A stretch of DNA of 64,000 nucleotides from Pseudomonadota bacterium (GTDB lineage Bacteria > Pseudomonadota > Alphaproteobacteria > Sphingomonadales > Sphingomonadaceae): NCBI GenBank assembly GCA_023457895.1, contig JAEXAY010000019.1, positions 28,143 through 92,142 on the forward strand, given 5' to 3'. The notes beneath the pieces were generated by a model, which was not told where the DNA came from, made no database searches, and saw nothing but the letters and a program-made list of their open reading frames with translations. Of the stretch, positions 25,518-34,540 are shown piece after piece. The first letter of the stretch is position 1, and every line of letters begins with the position of its first letter. The position numbers were made by a program, and so were the translations under genes.

Positions 25518-26725
25518 AAGCCTCCTCTGGCAATTAAACGGTGAATGGCGAGTGCCGAAAGGGCCGCGCGTTCTGCCAGACTCTCGACGATGAGATATTC
25601 ATCGCTGCTGTGAATGGCGCCGCCCCGCACGCCCATTGTGTCGACGACGGGGACGCCGTATGCGGCGATATTATTGCCGTCACATACCCCGCCCGAATCT
25701 TTCCAGCCAATGGCAAGGCCCAGATCTGCGCCGCATGTCTGGACATGATCGAACAGTTTTCGTGCCGCTGGGTCCATTTGCTTGGGCGGGCGGTTGAAGC
25801 TGCCGTGCCGGTGCACCGAAACATCGTGGGCGGCAGCTATCTCTGCGATAAGCGCATCGAGCGCGGCATCGGATTCGATGACATCCTGGGGGGTTTGGGG
25901 GCGGAAATTCACGCGCAACACGGCATGATCCGGAACGACATTATTGGGACCGCCGCCATCGATTTTTGCGGGATTCACCGCGAGGCCCGGGCGATGGAGG
26001 GCCTTCAGCCGCACCGCAAGATCGGCGGCAGCGACAAGCGCATTGCGGCCTTCGTCGGGATTGCGCCCGGCGTGTGCCGACTTGCCACCGATCACAATTG
26101 AGAAATTGCCCGTGCCGGCACGCGCGCCTGCGAGTGTTCCATCGGGAAGGGCGGAAGGCTCATAGGTGAAGGCAGCGACCTTACCGCACGCGAGATCTGC
26201 AATCAGCGCTGCGGAAGAGGCTGAGCCTACTTCTTCGTCACTGTTGATAAGGATGTCATAGCCGAAATTTTCCGGAGGCCTCTCCGCCTCGATCGCCTTC
26301 AGCGCGGCGAGCATCACGGCCAGGCCGCCCTTCATATCCGCAACGCCGGGCCCATTGAGAATACCCGGCTCCAGCCATTGCAGCGTCTGGAACGGATGAT
26401 CGGATGCAAACACCGTGTCCATGTGGCCGGTTAAGAGCAGCCGTATCGGTGCTTGCGGGCGCACTCGCACGACCAGATGCTGGCCGTGGGCGAGCGGTTC
26501 GATGACGCCATCGGGGCGCACGGTCTTTACCGGCACGGCATCGATGAGGGCGACTTCGCCCGGCAAGCTGGAAAAGGCATCCGCCAGAAGCGTGGCCATT
26601 TGCCTCAGTCCCACAAGATTGCGGGTGCCGCTATTGATCGCGCTCCATATTTCGACCTGTGCGAGCATCGCCCCTGCATCGGGGCGGGTGATCAACGCCT
26701 GTTCCTGTCGGGTGAGCCTCTCCAT
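25514..26725 (-). CDS. M20 family metallohydrolase (carboxypeptidase G2-like) in the ast operon
   Basis: 403 residues. The M20 zinc ligands are visible: LLTGHMDTVF, LNGPGVADMKGG, INSDEEVGSASS (catalytic Glu) and AIHSSDEYLIVE near the end, with the dimerisation domain between. It hydrolyses an amide bond next to a carboxylate; CPG2-type members act on N-acyl-glutamates. Being first in the operon with astA and astB, it may serve as the desuccinylase of the pathway in place of AstE, but that is inference. It is divergent from malate synthase. Confidence 0.87.
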   Translation of the reverse strand: MERLTRQEQALITRPDAGAMLAQVEIWSAINSGTRNLVGLRQMATLLADAFSSLPGEVALIDAVPVKTVRPDGVIEPLAHGQHLVVRVRPQAPIRLLLTGHMDTVFASDHPFQTLQWLEPGILNGPGVADMKGGLAVMLAALKAIEAERPPENFGYDILINSDEEVGSASSAALIADLACGKVAAFTYEPSALPDGTLAGARAGTGNFSIVIGGKSAHAGRNPDEGRNALVAAADLAVRLKALHRPGLAVNPAKIDGGGPNNVVPDHAVLRVNFRPQTPQDVIESDAALDALIAEIAAAHDVSVHRHGSFNRPPKQMDPAARKLFDHVQTCGADLGLAIGWKDSGGVCDGNNIAAYGVPVVDTMGVRGGAIHSSDEYLIVESLAERAALSALAIHRLIARGGL

Positions 26726-26853
26726 GGGAATAGTCTCTAGCGCAACTTTATTGCGCGCTCCACCCCTTTACTCGTCCGCCCGGCTTTGCCATAGGGGCCT
26801 GGCTCCTCCCCGGGTCAATGAATGCATTTCTCGTAGAAGGACGGAGTAATCCC

Positions 26854-28944
26854 ATGACAGCTTATGTGACGATTTCCGGCGGCGTGAAGGTCGATGCGCG
26901 GCTGCATGATTTCGTCGAGACCAAAGCGCTGCCCGGAACCGACGTCGCGAGTGGCCCTTTCTGGCATGGCGTTGTAGACATCCTTGCCCGCTTTGCTCCG
27001 GAAAACCGCGCGCTCCTCGAAAAGCGCGAGCAGCTTCAGGCCGCGATCGATGGCTGGCACGATGCGCGCGCGGGCCAGCCACACGACGCGCGCGAATACC
27101 GGACCTTCCTCGAGGAGATCGGCTATATCGTGCCCGAGCCCGCGCCCTTCACCATCGGCACGGACAATGTAGACGACGAGATCGCGAAGATGGCGGGGCC
27201 GCAACTGGTGGTGCCCGCGCTCAATGGCCGCTTCGTGCTTAACGCGGCCAATGCGCGCTGGGGCAGCCTTTATGACGCGCTCTATGGCACCGACGCGCTC
27301 GATGCGCCGCCGGCGACGCCCGGCGGATATGACAGGGAACGCGGCGCGGCGGTGATTGCCTATGCGCGCGCGCTCCTCGATGAGGTCATTCCGGGCTGGG
27401 AGCTCGCGCTGACCGGCGGCGATTGCCCCCAGCGTTTCGCCACGCACGAGGGCGGCATATTGTTCATGAACAATGGCCTACACATCGAACTGGTGATCGA
27501 TCGCGACCATCCTATCGGCAAGGATGATCCGCTTGGTATTGCCGACGTCATCCTTGAAGCCGCGCTCACCACCATTATCGACCTGGAGGATTCGGTCGCA
27601 GCGGTCGATGCCGAGGACAAGGTGCTCGGCTATGGCAACTGGCTCGGCCTCATGCGCGGCGATCTTGAGGCGAGCTTCGAGAAGGGCGGGCGGACGATGA
27701 CGCGCGCGCTTGAGGGCGACCGGGTGTGGAAGGCGCCGTCAGGGTCGGAGTTCACGCTTCACGGCCGTTCGCTGCTGTTCGTGCGCAACGTTGGCCATCT
27801 GATGACGACCCCCGCCGTCCTGCTTGCCGATGGCAGCGAGGCGCCCGAGGGGATCATCGATGCGATCGTCACCTCGCTGTGCGCGCTTCACGATCTCAAG
27901 GGCCTTGGCACCTATCGCAACAGTCGCACGGGCAGCATCTATATCGTCAAGCCCAAGCAGCATGGCCCGGAGGAATGCGCGTTCACCAACCGCCTGTTCG
28001 ACGCGGTCGAGGATCTGCTCGGGCTTGCCCGCCACAGCATCAAGGTGGGGGTAATGGACGAGGAACGCCGCACCTCGGTCAATCTCGCCGCCTGCATCGC
28101 GGCGGTGAAGGACCGCATCGTCTTCATCAACACCGGCTTCCTCGACCGCACCGGCGACGAGCTTCACACCTCGATGCGCGCGGGGCCGATGGTGCCCAAG
28201 GGCGAGATGAAATCGAGCGCGTGGATCAAGGCTTATGAGGACCGCAACGTCCGCATCGGCCTTGCCTGCGGACTGTCGGGCAGGGCGCAGATCGGCAAGG
28301 GCATGTGGGCCGCGCCCGACATGATGGCCGACATGATGACGCAAAAGATCGCGCATCCGCTGAGCGGGGCCAACACCGCCTGGGTGCCGTCGCCGACGGC
28401 CGCGACGCTCCACGCCATGCACTATCACAAAGTCGATGTATTTGCCCGCCAGAAGGAGATTGCAGGAGAAACGATTCCCGGCCTCGATGGCCTCCTCACC
28501 CTGCCGCTCGCGACCGGGCGCAACTGGACCGAAGAGGAAATATGGCGCGAACTCGACAATAATGCTCAAGGGATCCTGGGCTATGTCGTGCGCTGGATCG
28601 ACCAGGGCGTCGGCTGCTCCAAGGTGCCGGATATCAACGATATCGGCCTGATGGAGGACCGGGCCACCTTGCGCATCTCAAGCCAGGCGCTTGCCAACTG
28701 GCTGCGGCATGGCGTGTGCACGCCCGAACAGGTCGACGCGGCCTTCGGGCGCATGGCGGCCAAGGTCGATGTGCAGAATTCAGGCGATCCGCTGTATGAA
28801 AAGCTGACGACAGACGGCATCGCCTTCCGCGCGGCGCGGGCACTGGTGTTCGAGGGCGAAACCCAGCCTTCCGGCTACACGGAGCCGCTGCTTCACCGCT
28901 TCAGGCGAGAAAAGAAGGCGCAGCGGGCAGCGTTCTCAGTCTGA
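26854..28944 (+). CDS. glcB: malate synthase G
   Basis: 696 residues, the G-type monomer. It condenses glyoxylate with acetyl-CoA to malate. Seen: catalytic arginine/glutamate region TIIDLEDSVAAVDAEDK, NRLGLMRGDL-like NWLGLMRGDLEASFEKGG, GTYRNSRTGSIYIVKPKQHG, and AWVPSPTAATLHAMHYHKVD. ATG 26854 has GGAG with 7-base spacing; upstream extension to 26818 is not supported. It is a single gene, divergent from the ast operon, without isocitrate lyase nearby. Confidence 0.96.
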   Translation: MTAYVTISGGVKVDARLHDFVETKALPGTDVASGPFWHGVVDILARFAPENRALLEKREQLQAAIDGWHDARAGQPHDAREYRTFLEEIGYIVPEPAPFTIGTDNVDDEIAKMAGPQLVVPALNGRFVLNAANARWGSLYDALYGTDALDAPPATPGGYDRERGAAVIAYARALLDEVIPGWELALTGGDCPQRFATHEGGILFMNNGLHIELVIDRDHPIGKDDPLGIADVILEAALTTIIDLEDSVAAVDAEDKVLGYGNWLGLMRGDLEASFEKGGRTMTRALEGDRVWKAPSGSEFTLHGRSLLFVRNVGHLMTTPAVLLADGSEAPEGIIDAIVTSLCALHDLKGLGTYRNSRTGSIYIVKPKQHGPEECAFTNRLFDAVEDLLGLARHSIKVGVMDEERRTSVNLAACIAAVKDRIVFINTGFLDRTGDELHTSMRAGPMVPKGEMKSSAWIKAYEDRNVRIGLACGLSGRAQIGKGMWAAPDMMADMMTQKIAHPLSGANTAWVPSPTAATLHAMHYHKVDVFARQKEIAGETIPGLDGLLTLPLATGRNWTEEEIWRELDNNAQGILGYVVRWIDQGVGCSKVPDINDIGLMEDRATLRISSQALANWLRHGVCTPEQVDAAFGRMAAKVDVQNSGDPLYEKLTTDGIAFRAARALVFEGETQPSGYTEPLLHRFRREKKAQRAAFSV

Positions 28945-28958
28945 TCCGGGGATCGCCG

Positions 28959-29711
28959 TCAGAATCCGTGTGCCAGGCCGCCATCGATGCGCAGCATCGA
29001 TCCGGTGACATAGCCTGCCAGCGGGCTTGCGAGAAAGGCAGCGGCGGCGCCAAATTCCTCGGGTGAACCGAGCCGCCCTGCCGGAATATTGGCAAGCACC
29101 CGCGCGTTCTGCTCTTCCACGCTGATCCCAGCGTGCACTGCCAGCGCGGTGTTGAGTTCGCGAATGCGATTCGTGGCGATCTGGCCGGGGAGAAGCATGT
29201 TCACGGTTACGCCCTGGGCAGCAACCTCCCGGCTCAGCGTCTTGCACCAAGCGGCAAGCGCTGCGCGCAGACTGTTCGACAGCACCATGTTGGCCATTGG
29301 CTCGGCGACCGAGATTGATCCGATCGCGATGATCCGGCCAAACCCGCGCTCTGCCATCCCGGGGAGTAATGTCCGCGCAATTTCGGTCTGGGCGAGGAAC
29401 ATCGGCTCGAATGCGGCGGCGAAGGCCCCGGTGCCGGTTTCGCGCGCACTGCCGGCTGCCGGTCCGCCGCTGTTGAGGACGAGGATATCGACCCCACCGA
29501 GCACCGCAAGCGCTTGCTGAGCGATCCTGCCTGCCGCGCCCGCGCCGGCAAGGTCAGCCGCGATATGATGTACGCCGTCATAATCCGGAGCCGAGCGAGC
29601 AACCACTGCAACCTGCGCACCTTCGGCTGTCAGGCGCCGCGCGACAGCCGCCCCCAGTCCCTTGCTCGCGCCGAGCACCAGCGCGCGCTTGCCGGCAAGT
29701 GCTAAATCCAT
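28959..29711 (-). CDS. SDR family oxidoreductase with altered catalytic motif
   Basis: 250 residues with Rossmann start KRALVLGASKGLGAAVARRL and VLNSGG in place of NNAG. The serine block is present (IAIGSISVAEPMAN), but the expected YxxxK is replaced by SNSLR, so the classical proton relay is missing. The C-terminal GRLGSPEEFGAAAAFLASPL and GSMLRIDGG are normal. Members with this SN..R pattern form their own subgroup; their reaction is not known to me. It ends 14 bases from the convergent glcB stop and lies 85 bases after the aguB stop. Confidence 0.83.
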   Translation of the reverse strand: MDLALAGKRALVLGASKGLGAAVARRLTAEGAQVAVVARSAPDYDGVHHIAADLAGAGAAGRIAQQALAVLGGVDILVLNSGGPAAGSARETGTGAFAAAFEPMFLAQTEIARTLLPGMAERGFGRIIAIGSISVAEPMANMVLSNSLRAALAAWCKTLSREVAAQGVTVNMLLPGQIATNRIRELNTALAVHAGISVEEQNARVLANIPAGRLGSPEEFGAAAAFLASPLAGYVTGSMLRIDGGLAHGF

Positions 29712-29796
29712 GGCTGACTCCTTATCCTGTTCGTGCCTGCAGAATTAGTATCTCCAGAGTATGGAGCCGGGATCAGGAGATCGTGGCGCAAATCCT

Positions 29797-30663
29797 TCAG
29801 ATATCCTCGGCAATCCGTCCGTAAAGTTGCGGACGGCGGTCGCGGAAGAAGCCCATGCCGGCGCGGTGCTTGGCGGCTTGGGCGAGGTCGAGCGTCGCGA
29901 CCAGCGCGCCGGTTTCCGTTGCGCCGAACTCGGCCACGAGATCGCCCCACTCGTTGGCGATGAAGCTGTGCCCGTAATAGCTCTGCGGATGCGCGGCGCC
30001 GGGCATTTGCTCGCTGCCGATGCGGTTGGCGGCGATCACCGGCATGCAGTTGGACACCGCATGGCCCTGCATCGCGCGGCGCCACATGCGGCTGGTGTCG
30101 AGATCGCCATCATAGGGTTCGGAGCCGATCGCGGTCGGGTAGAACAGCATTTCCGCGCCCATCAGCGCCATCACCCGCGCGATTTCGGGATACCATTGGT
30201 CCCAGCAAACGCCGACGCCAACCTTGGCACCGGGTGTGTCCCACACTTTGAAGCCGCTGTTGCCGGGGCGGAAATAATATTTTTCCTCATAGCCCGGCCC
30301 GTCGGGAATATGCGACTTGCGATAGGTGCCCTGGATTGCGCCGTCGGGTCCGATCATCGCCAGCGTGTTGTAATAATGATGGCCGTCGCGTTCGAAATAG
30401 CTCGTCGGGATGGTAACGCCGAGCTCGGCCGCGAGCGCCTGCATTGCGATGACGCTCGGGTGGCTCGCGGTCGGATGGGCGAGGGCGAACAGCTCCTCTT
30501 CCTCGACCGTGCAGAAATAGGGACCTTCGAAGATTTCGGGTGGTAGGATGATGCTGGCGCCCTTTCCCGCCGCCTCGCGCACGAGGCCGCTTACGGCGCG
30601 GATATTTTCATCGATGCGGCCGCCGAGCGGCAACTGGAGCGCGGCGACTGTAACCTTGCGCAT
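29797..30663 (-). CDS. aguB: N-carbamoylputrescine amidase
   Basis: 288 residues of the nitrilase superfamily. It converts N-carbamoylputrescine to putrescine, CO2 and NH3. The Glu-Lys-Cys triad is visible as ILPPEIFEG, GTYRKSHIPDGPGYEEKYYF and GVGVCWDQWYPEIAR. The substrate assignment is strengthened by aguA two genes upstream in the same direction. Family-length and intact. Confidence 0.95.
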   Translation of the reverse strand: MRKVTVAALQLPLGGRIDENIRAVSGLVREAAGKGASIILPPEIFEGPYFCTVEEEELFALAHPTASHPSVIAMQALAAELGVTIPTSYFERDGHHYYNTLAMIGPDGAIQGTYRKSHIPDGPGYEEKYYFRPGNSGFKVWDTPGAKVGVGVCWDQWYPEIARVMALMGAEMLFYPTAIGSEPYDGDLDTSRMWRRAMQGHAVSNCMPVIAANRIGSEQMPGAAHPQSYYGHSFIANEWGDLVAEFGATETGALVATLDLAQAAKHRAGMGFFRDRRPQLYGRIAEDI

Positions 30664-30675
30664 GAGAGGGCGTCC

Positions 30676-31029
30676 TTACAATTGCACGCCAAAGCGCGCG
30701 GCGAGGGGGATGGTAAGGAGATAGAGCAGCACCGTCACAATGCAACCGATGGCGAGGCTCAGCCAGAAACCGGCGCCGTGACGCAGCATCGCCGGGATCA
30801 GCAGAAACATCGGGAGCGTGGGCAGCACATACCAGAAGGTTGCCTCGACATGGCTCGCCATGCCCGTCACATCATGCGTGTCGTGCCACAGCCACAATAT
30901 GCCGAGCAACGAGACCAGCGGCAGCGAGGCAATGAGCGCGCCGGCCGCCGGATTGCGCCGCGCGATCATCGAGATGGCGGCAATGATGACGCCCGAAAGC
31001 AGCGCACGGGTGACGAAGGCAAGGGTCAT
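30676..31029 (-). CDS. DUF3147 family membrane protein
   Basis: 117 residues from ATG 31029 with four hydrophobic helices: FVTRALLSGVIIAAISMIAR, GALIASLPLVSLLGILWLW, FWYVLPTLPMFLLIPAML and FWLSLAIGCIVTVLLYLLTI. The pattern matches DUF3147, a small inner-membrane family of unknown function. It lies between aguA and aguB with gaps of about 10 bases on each side, so it is co-transcribed with the agmatine genes; a role in transport or export is possible but not shown. Confidence 0.82.
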   Translation of the reverse strand: MTLAFVTRALLSGVIIAAISMIARRNPAAGALIASLPLVSLLGILWLWHDTHDVTGMASHVEATFWYVLPTLPMFLLIPAMLRHGAGFWLSLAIGCIVTVLLYLLTIPLAARFGVQL

Positions 31030-31039
31030 CAAAGGCTCC

Positions 31040-32029
31040 TTAAAGCGGTATCTGCTGGCTGATGCAGTGGAAGCTGCCGCCTCCTGAAAGGATGGCATCG
31101 GCGCGAAGGCCCACGGTGCGGCGATCGGGGAACAGCGCGGCGATGGCTGCCACCGCGCGGTCGTCGTTGGGCATGCCGTAGGTTGGCACCGCGACCACGC
31201 TGTTGCCGATGTAGAAGTTCATGTAGCTTGCCGGCACGATTTCACCTTCTCGTAGGGTGAGGCCGGGCGAGGGGATCGCTATCACCTCGACGCCGGATGC
31301 TTCCGTACGCGCCCTCGCATCGGCATAGATCGCCGCGTTGGGATCGTCGTTCCCCTCGGCCACCGGGAGCGCTAGTTTTCCTGCTGAAACAAAGCGTGCA
31401 AGATTGTCGACGTGGCCGTCGGTATGGTCGTTGAGCAGCCCGTCGCCCAGCCACAACACGCGTTCGATTCCGAGATCGCGACGGAGCCATGCCTCGGCCT
31501 GCTCCTTCGTGATCCCGGCATTGCGGTTACGGGCGAGCAGGCATTGTTCGGTGGTGACGCACAGCCCTGCGCCATCGACGTCAATCGAGCCGCCTTCGAG
31601 GATCCAGTCGCAGGTTTCGACCGGAAAACCGAAGCGCTCCGCCAGTCGCGCGCCAACATCCTCGTCGCCGGGAATCTCATATTTCCCGCCCCACCAGTTG
31701 AAGCCGAAATCGCGGCCGATACGCGCTTTTCCGCCGCCGACGATGATCGCTGCTGTATCACGCAGCCAGGCATCCCCGATGCGTTCGACAAGCACATCGA
31801 CCGCAGGACCGGCGAGTTCGCGGGCAAGCGCGGCGCTTGCGTCGTCGTTGCAGACAAGATGCACGGCCTCGCCCTTGCCATTGTCGGCGATGGCCGTGGC
31901 GAAATCCGCGATCTCGACCTGCGCGGGCGCAAGCGGTTCTCCCCATTCGTCGAAGATATGGGGGAAGCCGATGAACACCCGCTCATGCGGCATCCATTCG
32001 GCCGGCATGGCAAGGGGCGACCCGCTCAT
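31040..32029 (-). CDS. aguA: agmatine deiminase
   Basis: 329 residues of the peptidyl-arginine-deiminase-like superfamily. It hydrolyses agmatine to N-carbamoylputrescine and NH3. The start MPAEWMPHERVFIGFPHIFD, the internal RDTAAIIV, LEGGSIDVDGAG and LNDHTDGHVDNLARFV, and the C-terminal catalytic-cysteine motif GGGSFHCISQQIPL are all present. The ATG overlaps the stop of the M28 peptidase gene (ATGA). Confidence 0.95.
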   Translation of the reverse strand: MSGSPLAMPAEWMPHERVFIGFPHIFDEWGEPLAPAQVEIADFATAIADNGKGEAVHLVCNDDASAALARELAGPAVDVLVERIGDAWLRDTAAIIVGGGKARIGRDFGFNWWGGKYEIPGDEDVGARLAERFGFPVETCDWILEGGSIDVDGAGLCVTTEQCLLARNRNAGITKEQAEAWLRRDLGIERVLWLGDGLLNDHTDGHVDNLARFVSAGKLALPVAEGNDDPNAAIYADARARTEASGVEVIAIPSPGLTLREGEIVPASYMNFYIGNSVVAVPTYGMPNDDRAVAAIAALFPDRRTVGLRADAILSGGGSFHCISQQIPL

Positions 32030-33744
32030 TGGGTTGCCGTTGCTCCCTCGCGGCTCTTATCACGGATCGCACGGAATTCGTCACCGGCGACCCAGTTGGG
32101 CCAGCTGTCGCTCATCGCCATCATTCGGCCGACGATATAATAGAGGCCAAGGTCCTCGGCGATGCCATCCCAGTTGGTGATGAGCGAGAATTCATCCGAC
32201 GGGGCGTGATAATGATCGGCCTCGAACGCCTTGGCGAAAGTCTCGCTCGCCGCCTTGCCGCCGGTAACGAGATCGTCGCCACCCTCGAAATAGATCATCG
32301 GCACCCCCTGCTTGGCGAAGCTGAAATGGTCGGAGCGGTAGTAGAAGCCCTTTTCCGGCGTGGGTTCGGCGGTGAGGATGCGGCCCTGCACCTTTGCGGC
32401 GGCTTCGAGATACTGGTCGAGCTCCGATTTGCCCTTGCCGACGACGATAATGTTTTTCGCGGGGCCAGAGATGCTGAGTGCATCCATATTGACCCCGCCG
32501 ACCGTGCTGGCGAGCGGGAAGAGCGGGTTCTCCGCATAGTATTTCGAGCCGAGGAGGCCCGATTCTTCGGCTGTCACTGCGACGAAAACCTGGCTGCGCT
32601 CGGCGGCCCCTGCCGCTGCGTTGGCCTTGGCCAGCGCAATCAGCGCGGCGGTACCGGTCGCATTGTCGACCGCGCCGTTGCAGATTTTGTCGCCTGGCTT
32701 GTTCGCGGGCGGTGTGCCTTCGCCGCATTCGCCGAGATGATCCCAGTGACCGGTGTAAAGCACATATTCATCCGGCTTCTTTGTACCGGGCAGGATGCCG
32801 ATGACATTCTTCGATTTGGTCTTTTCGATCTTATTGTCGAACGCCACCGACATTTTGAGCGGCAGGTCGATCGCCTTGAAGCCTTTGGCCTTTGCGGCGT
32901 CCTGCAGCTTGCCAAGGTCCTGTCCTGTGCCCGCGAGCAGCGCCTTGGCCTTGTCGTTGCTGATCCAGCCATTGGCTTGGGTCTCGCCCATATGATTGTC
33001 GGCGGCGTCGGCCATGTGTTGCGGCCCGGTCCAGCTCGACTGCACCACATTGAAGCCATAGGCGGCCGGTTCGGTATCGTGGATGATGATCGCGGCCGCC
33101 GCGCCCTGACGCGCGGCTTCCTCATATTTGTAGGTCCAGCGGCCATAATAGGTCATTGCCCGGCCGCCGAAATCCCCCTTGAGGTCACTCGTTTGCCAGT
33201 CGGGATCGTTGACGAGGATGAGCACGGTCTTGCCCTTGACATCCTTGCCGGCATAATCGTTCCAGCCTTTCTCGGGCGCGTTGATGCCATAGCCGACGAA
33301 TACCACGTCGCTGTCCTTGATCTCGGTGCGCGGCATGACCCGGTAGGAGCCGATGACGAAATCATCCTTGTATTTGAGGCTGGTGGCTCCTTGCGGCCCC
33401 TTAAAAGTGAGCGGAGAGGCATTTTGCGTCTCGATGGAAACCAGCGGCACCTCCTGGAACCAGCTGCCGTTGGTGCCGCCCGGCTTAAGACCCGCCGCCG
33501 CGAACTGTTTGGCCAGATAGGAGGTGGTAAGCTCCTCGCCTTTGGTGCCGGGCGCGCGGCCTTCAAACTCGTCGGATGACAATTGCTTCACATCGGCCTG
33601 ATAGGCAGCCAAGTCGATCTTGGCGGGTGAGACATCTGGAATGCTGAGTGCGCTCGCCGTGGTCATTGGTACAGCATCGCATGCCACGAGACTGAGGGAT
33701 GCAGTAACAATGGCAATGAAAGAAACATGGCGAAGATGCGACAT
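32026..33744 (-). CDS. M28 family metallopeptidase lipoprotein with PA domain
   Basis: 572 residues with a lipoprotein signal (TASLSLVAC, Cys at 22). A protease-associated domain occupies the middle of the N-terminal half, and the M28 zinc aminopeptidase domain has YTGHWDHLGE, GAVDNATGTAALIALAKA, VTAEESGLLGSKYYA, GGVNMDALSISG and YYRSDHFSFAKQ. It releases N-terminal amino acids from peptides outside the cytoplasm. It is the first gene of the agu run, so peptide breakdown may feed arginine/agmatine supply; this link is inference. Confidence 0.92.
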   Translation of the reverse strand: MSHLRHVSFIAIVTASLSLVACDAVPMTTASALSIPDVSPAKIDLAAYQADVKQLSSDEFEGRAPGTKGEELTTSYLAKQFAAAGLKPGGTNGSWFQEVPLVSIETQNASPLTFKGPQGATSLKYKDDFVIGSYRVMPRTEIKDSDVVFVGYGINAPEKGWNDYAGKDVKGKTVLILVNDPDWQTSDLKGDFGGRAMTYYGRWTYKYEEAARQGAAAAIIIHDTEPAAYGFNVVQSSWTGPQHMADAADNHMGETQANGWISNDKAKALLAGTGQDLGKLQDAAKAKGFKAIDLPLKMSVAFDNKIEKTKSKNVIGILPGTKKPDEYVLYTGHWDHLGECGEGTPPANKPGDKICNGAVDNATGTAALIALAKANAAAGAAERSQVFVAVTAEESGLLGSKYYAENPLFPLASTVGGVNMDALSISGPAKNIIVVGKGKSELDQYLEAAAKVQGRILTAEPTPEKGFYYRSDHFSFAKQGVPMIYFEGGDDLVTGGKAASETFAKAFEADHYHAPSDEFSLITNWDGIAEDLGLYYIVGRMMAMSDSWPNWVAGDEFRAIRDKSREGATATQ

Positions 33745-33818
33745 TCTACTCTCCCAAGATTTTAACGGGGCTGCTCATGCCATCGCTGTCGCTTGAGCGC
33801 AACTTTTACGCTGAAACG

Positions 33819-33846
33819 AAAAAAAAGCGGCCCGAGGACCGCTTTT
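33819..33846 (-). terminator. terminator of the outer-membrane barrel gene
   Basis: AAAAGCGG (33823-33830) pairs with CCGCTTTT (33839-33846), extended by GG/CC inside the loop; on the minus strand the stem is followed by a run of eight or more T. It lies 25 bases past the stop at 33871. Confidence 0.85.
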
Positions 33847-33870
33847 CCCTTTGATTACCAGTGGGGGCTA

Positions 33871-34311
33871 TCAGAACTTAATGCCGACGCCAATGCCCGC
33901 AGTGTTGAGATCCGAACCGTCCATAAAAAAACGGCGATACTCAAGCTTACCATACATCTTGTTGTTGAAGGAGTGCTGATAACCAACGCCGGCGTTAAAT
34001 GCTTCGATGTCGTTGATTTCATAGGCTGCGCCCACATAGAGGCGTCCAACATCTCCAGTTTTAACACCCAAGCGGCCACCAAGATTAATCAACTCTACGC
34101 CATCAAAGTCGGTGTCCAGCGAAGCTTCCGGGCCAAAGAAGGTGTTGGTACCCATATCGAGGTCGTAACCGACGGCGATACCGCCAGCAAAATCTTCACT
34201 GCCGTTGCCAAAGCCAAGGAGGGCACGCCCCTCCACACGACCTTCATTTGCCGAAGCGGGCACAGCAAGCAGGGCAGCCGCAATGGCTGCAGAAGAAATA
34301 AGTTTTTTCAT
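33871..34311 (-). CDS. small outer-membrane beta-barrel protein
   Basis: 146 residues with signal peptide MKKLISSAAIAAALLAVPAS ending ASA-NEG. The mature part alternates glycine/aromatic strands (LLGFGNGSEDFAGGIAVGYD, GGRLGVKTGDVGRLYVGAAY, GKLEYRRFF) and ends in a terminal phenylalanine (GIGVGIKF), the outer-membrane insertion signal. It resembles Opa/OmpW-sized 8-stranded barrels of unknown ligand. Monocistronic, with its own terminator; its DNA is less GC-rich than its neighbours. Confidence 0.85.
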   Translation of the reverse strand: MKKLISSAAIAAALLAVPASANEGRVEGRALLGFGNGSEDFAGGIAVGYDLDMGTNTFFGPEASLDTDFDGVELINLGGRLGVKTGDVGRLYVGAAYEINDIEAFNAGVGYQHSFNNKMYGKLEYRRFFMDGSDLNTAGIGVGIKF

Positions 34312-34471
34312 GGAAGTTTTCAGCTTTCTCTGAGACTGTTCATAATCAAGTGATAGGCTCGCAAGGAAGAAGCTCTATCGCTGTGCCCGGTATGGTTTCT
34401 CAGATGAACCGAATATTAATCTATGTTAAATAGTAGCGGCTCTAAATATTATTCATTATAGTTTCTTATGG

Positions 34472-34508
34472 AATAAAGAAAGGCGGTCATTGGCCGCCTT
34501 TCTTTATT
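34472..34508 (-). terminator. terminator of rpsD
   Basis: AATAAAGAAAGGCGG (34472-34486) and its exact complement at 34494-34508 form a 15-bp stem with a 7-base loop, TCATTGG. The GC core is flanked by A-run and T-run on the two sides, so it can work on either strand. It lies 33 bases past the rpsD stop. Confidence 0.88.
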
Positions 34509-34540
34509 ATTACTATAATTTTATTTATATTATCGAATTA

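Noticed and set aside
32029..33579. 516-codon open frame antisense to the M28 peptidase
   Set aside because: The opposite strand has an intact M28 peptidase with signal peptide; the frame has no recognisable domain.
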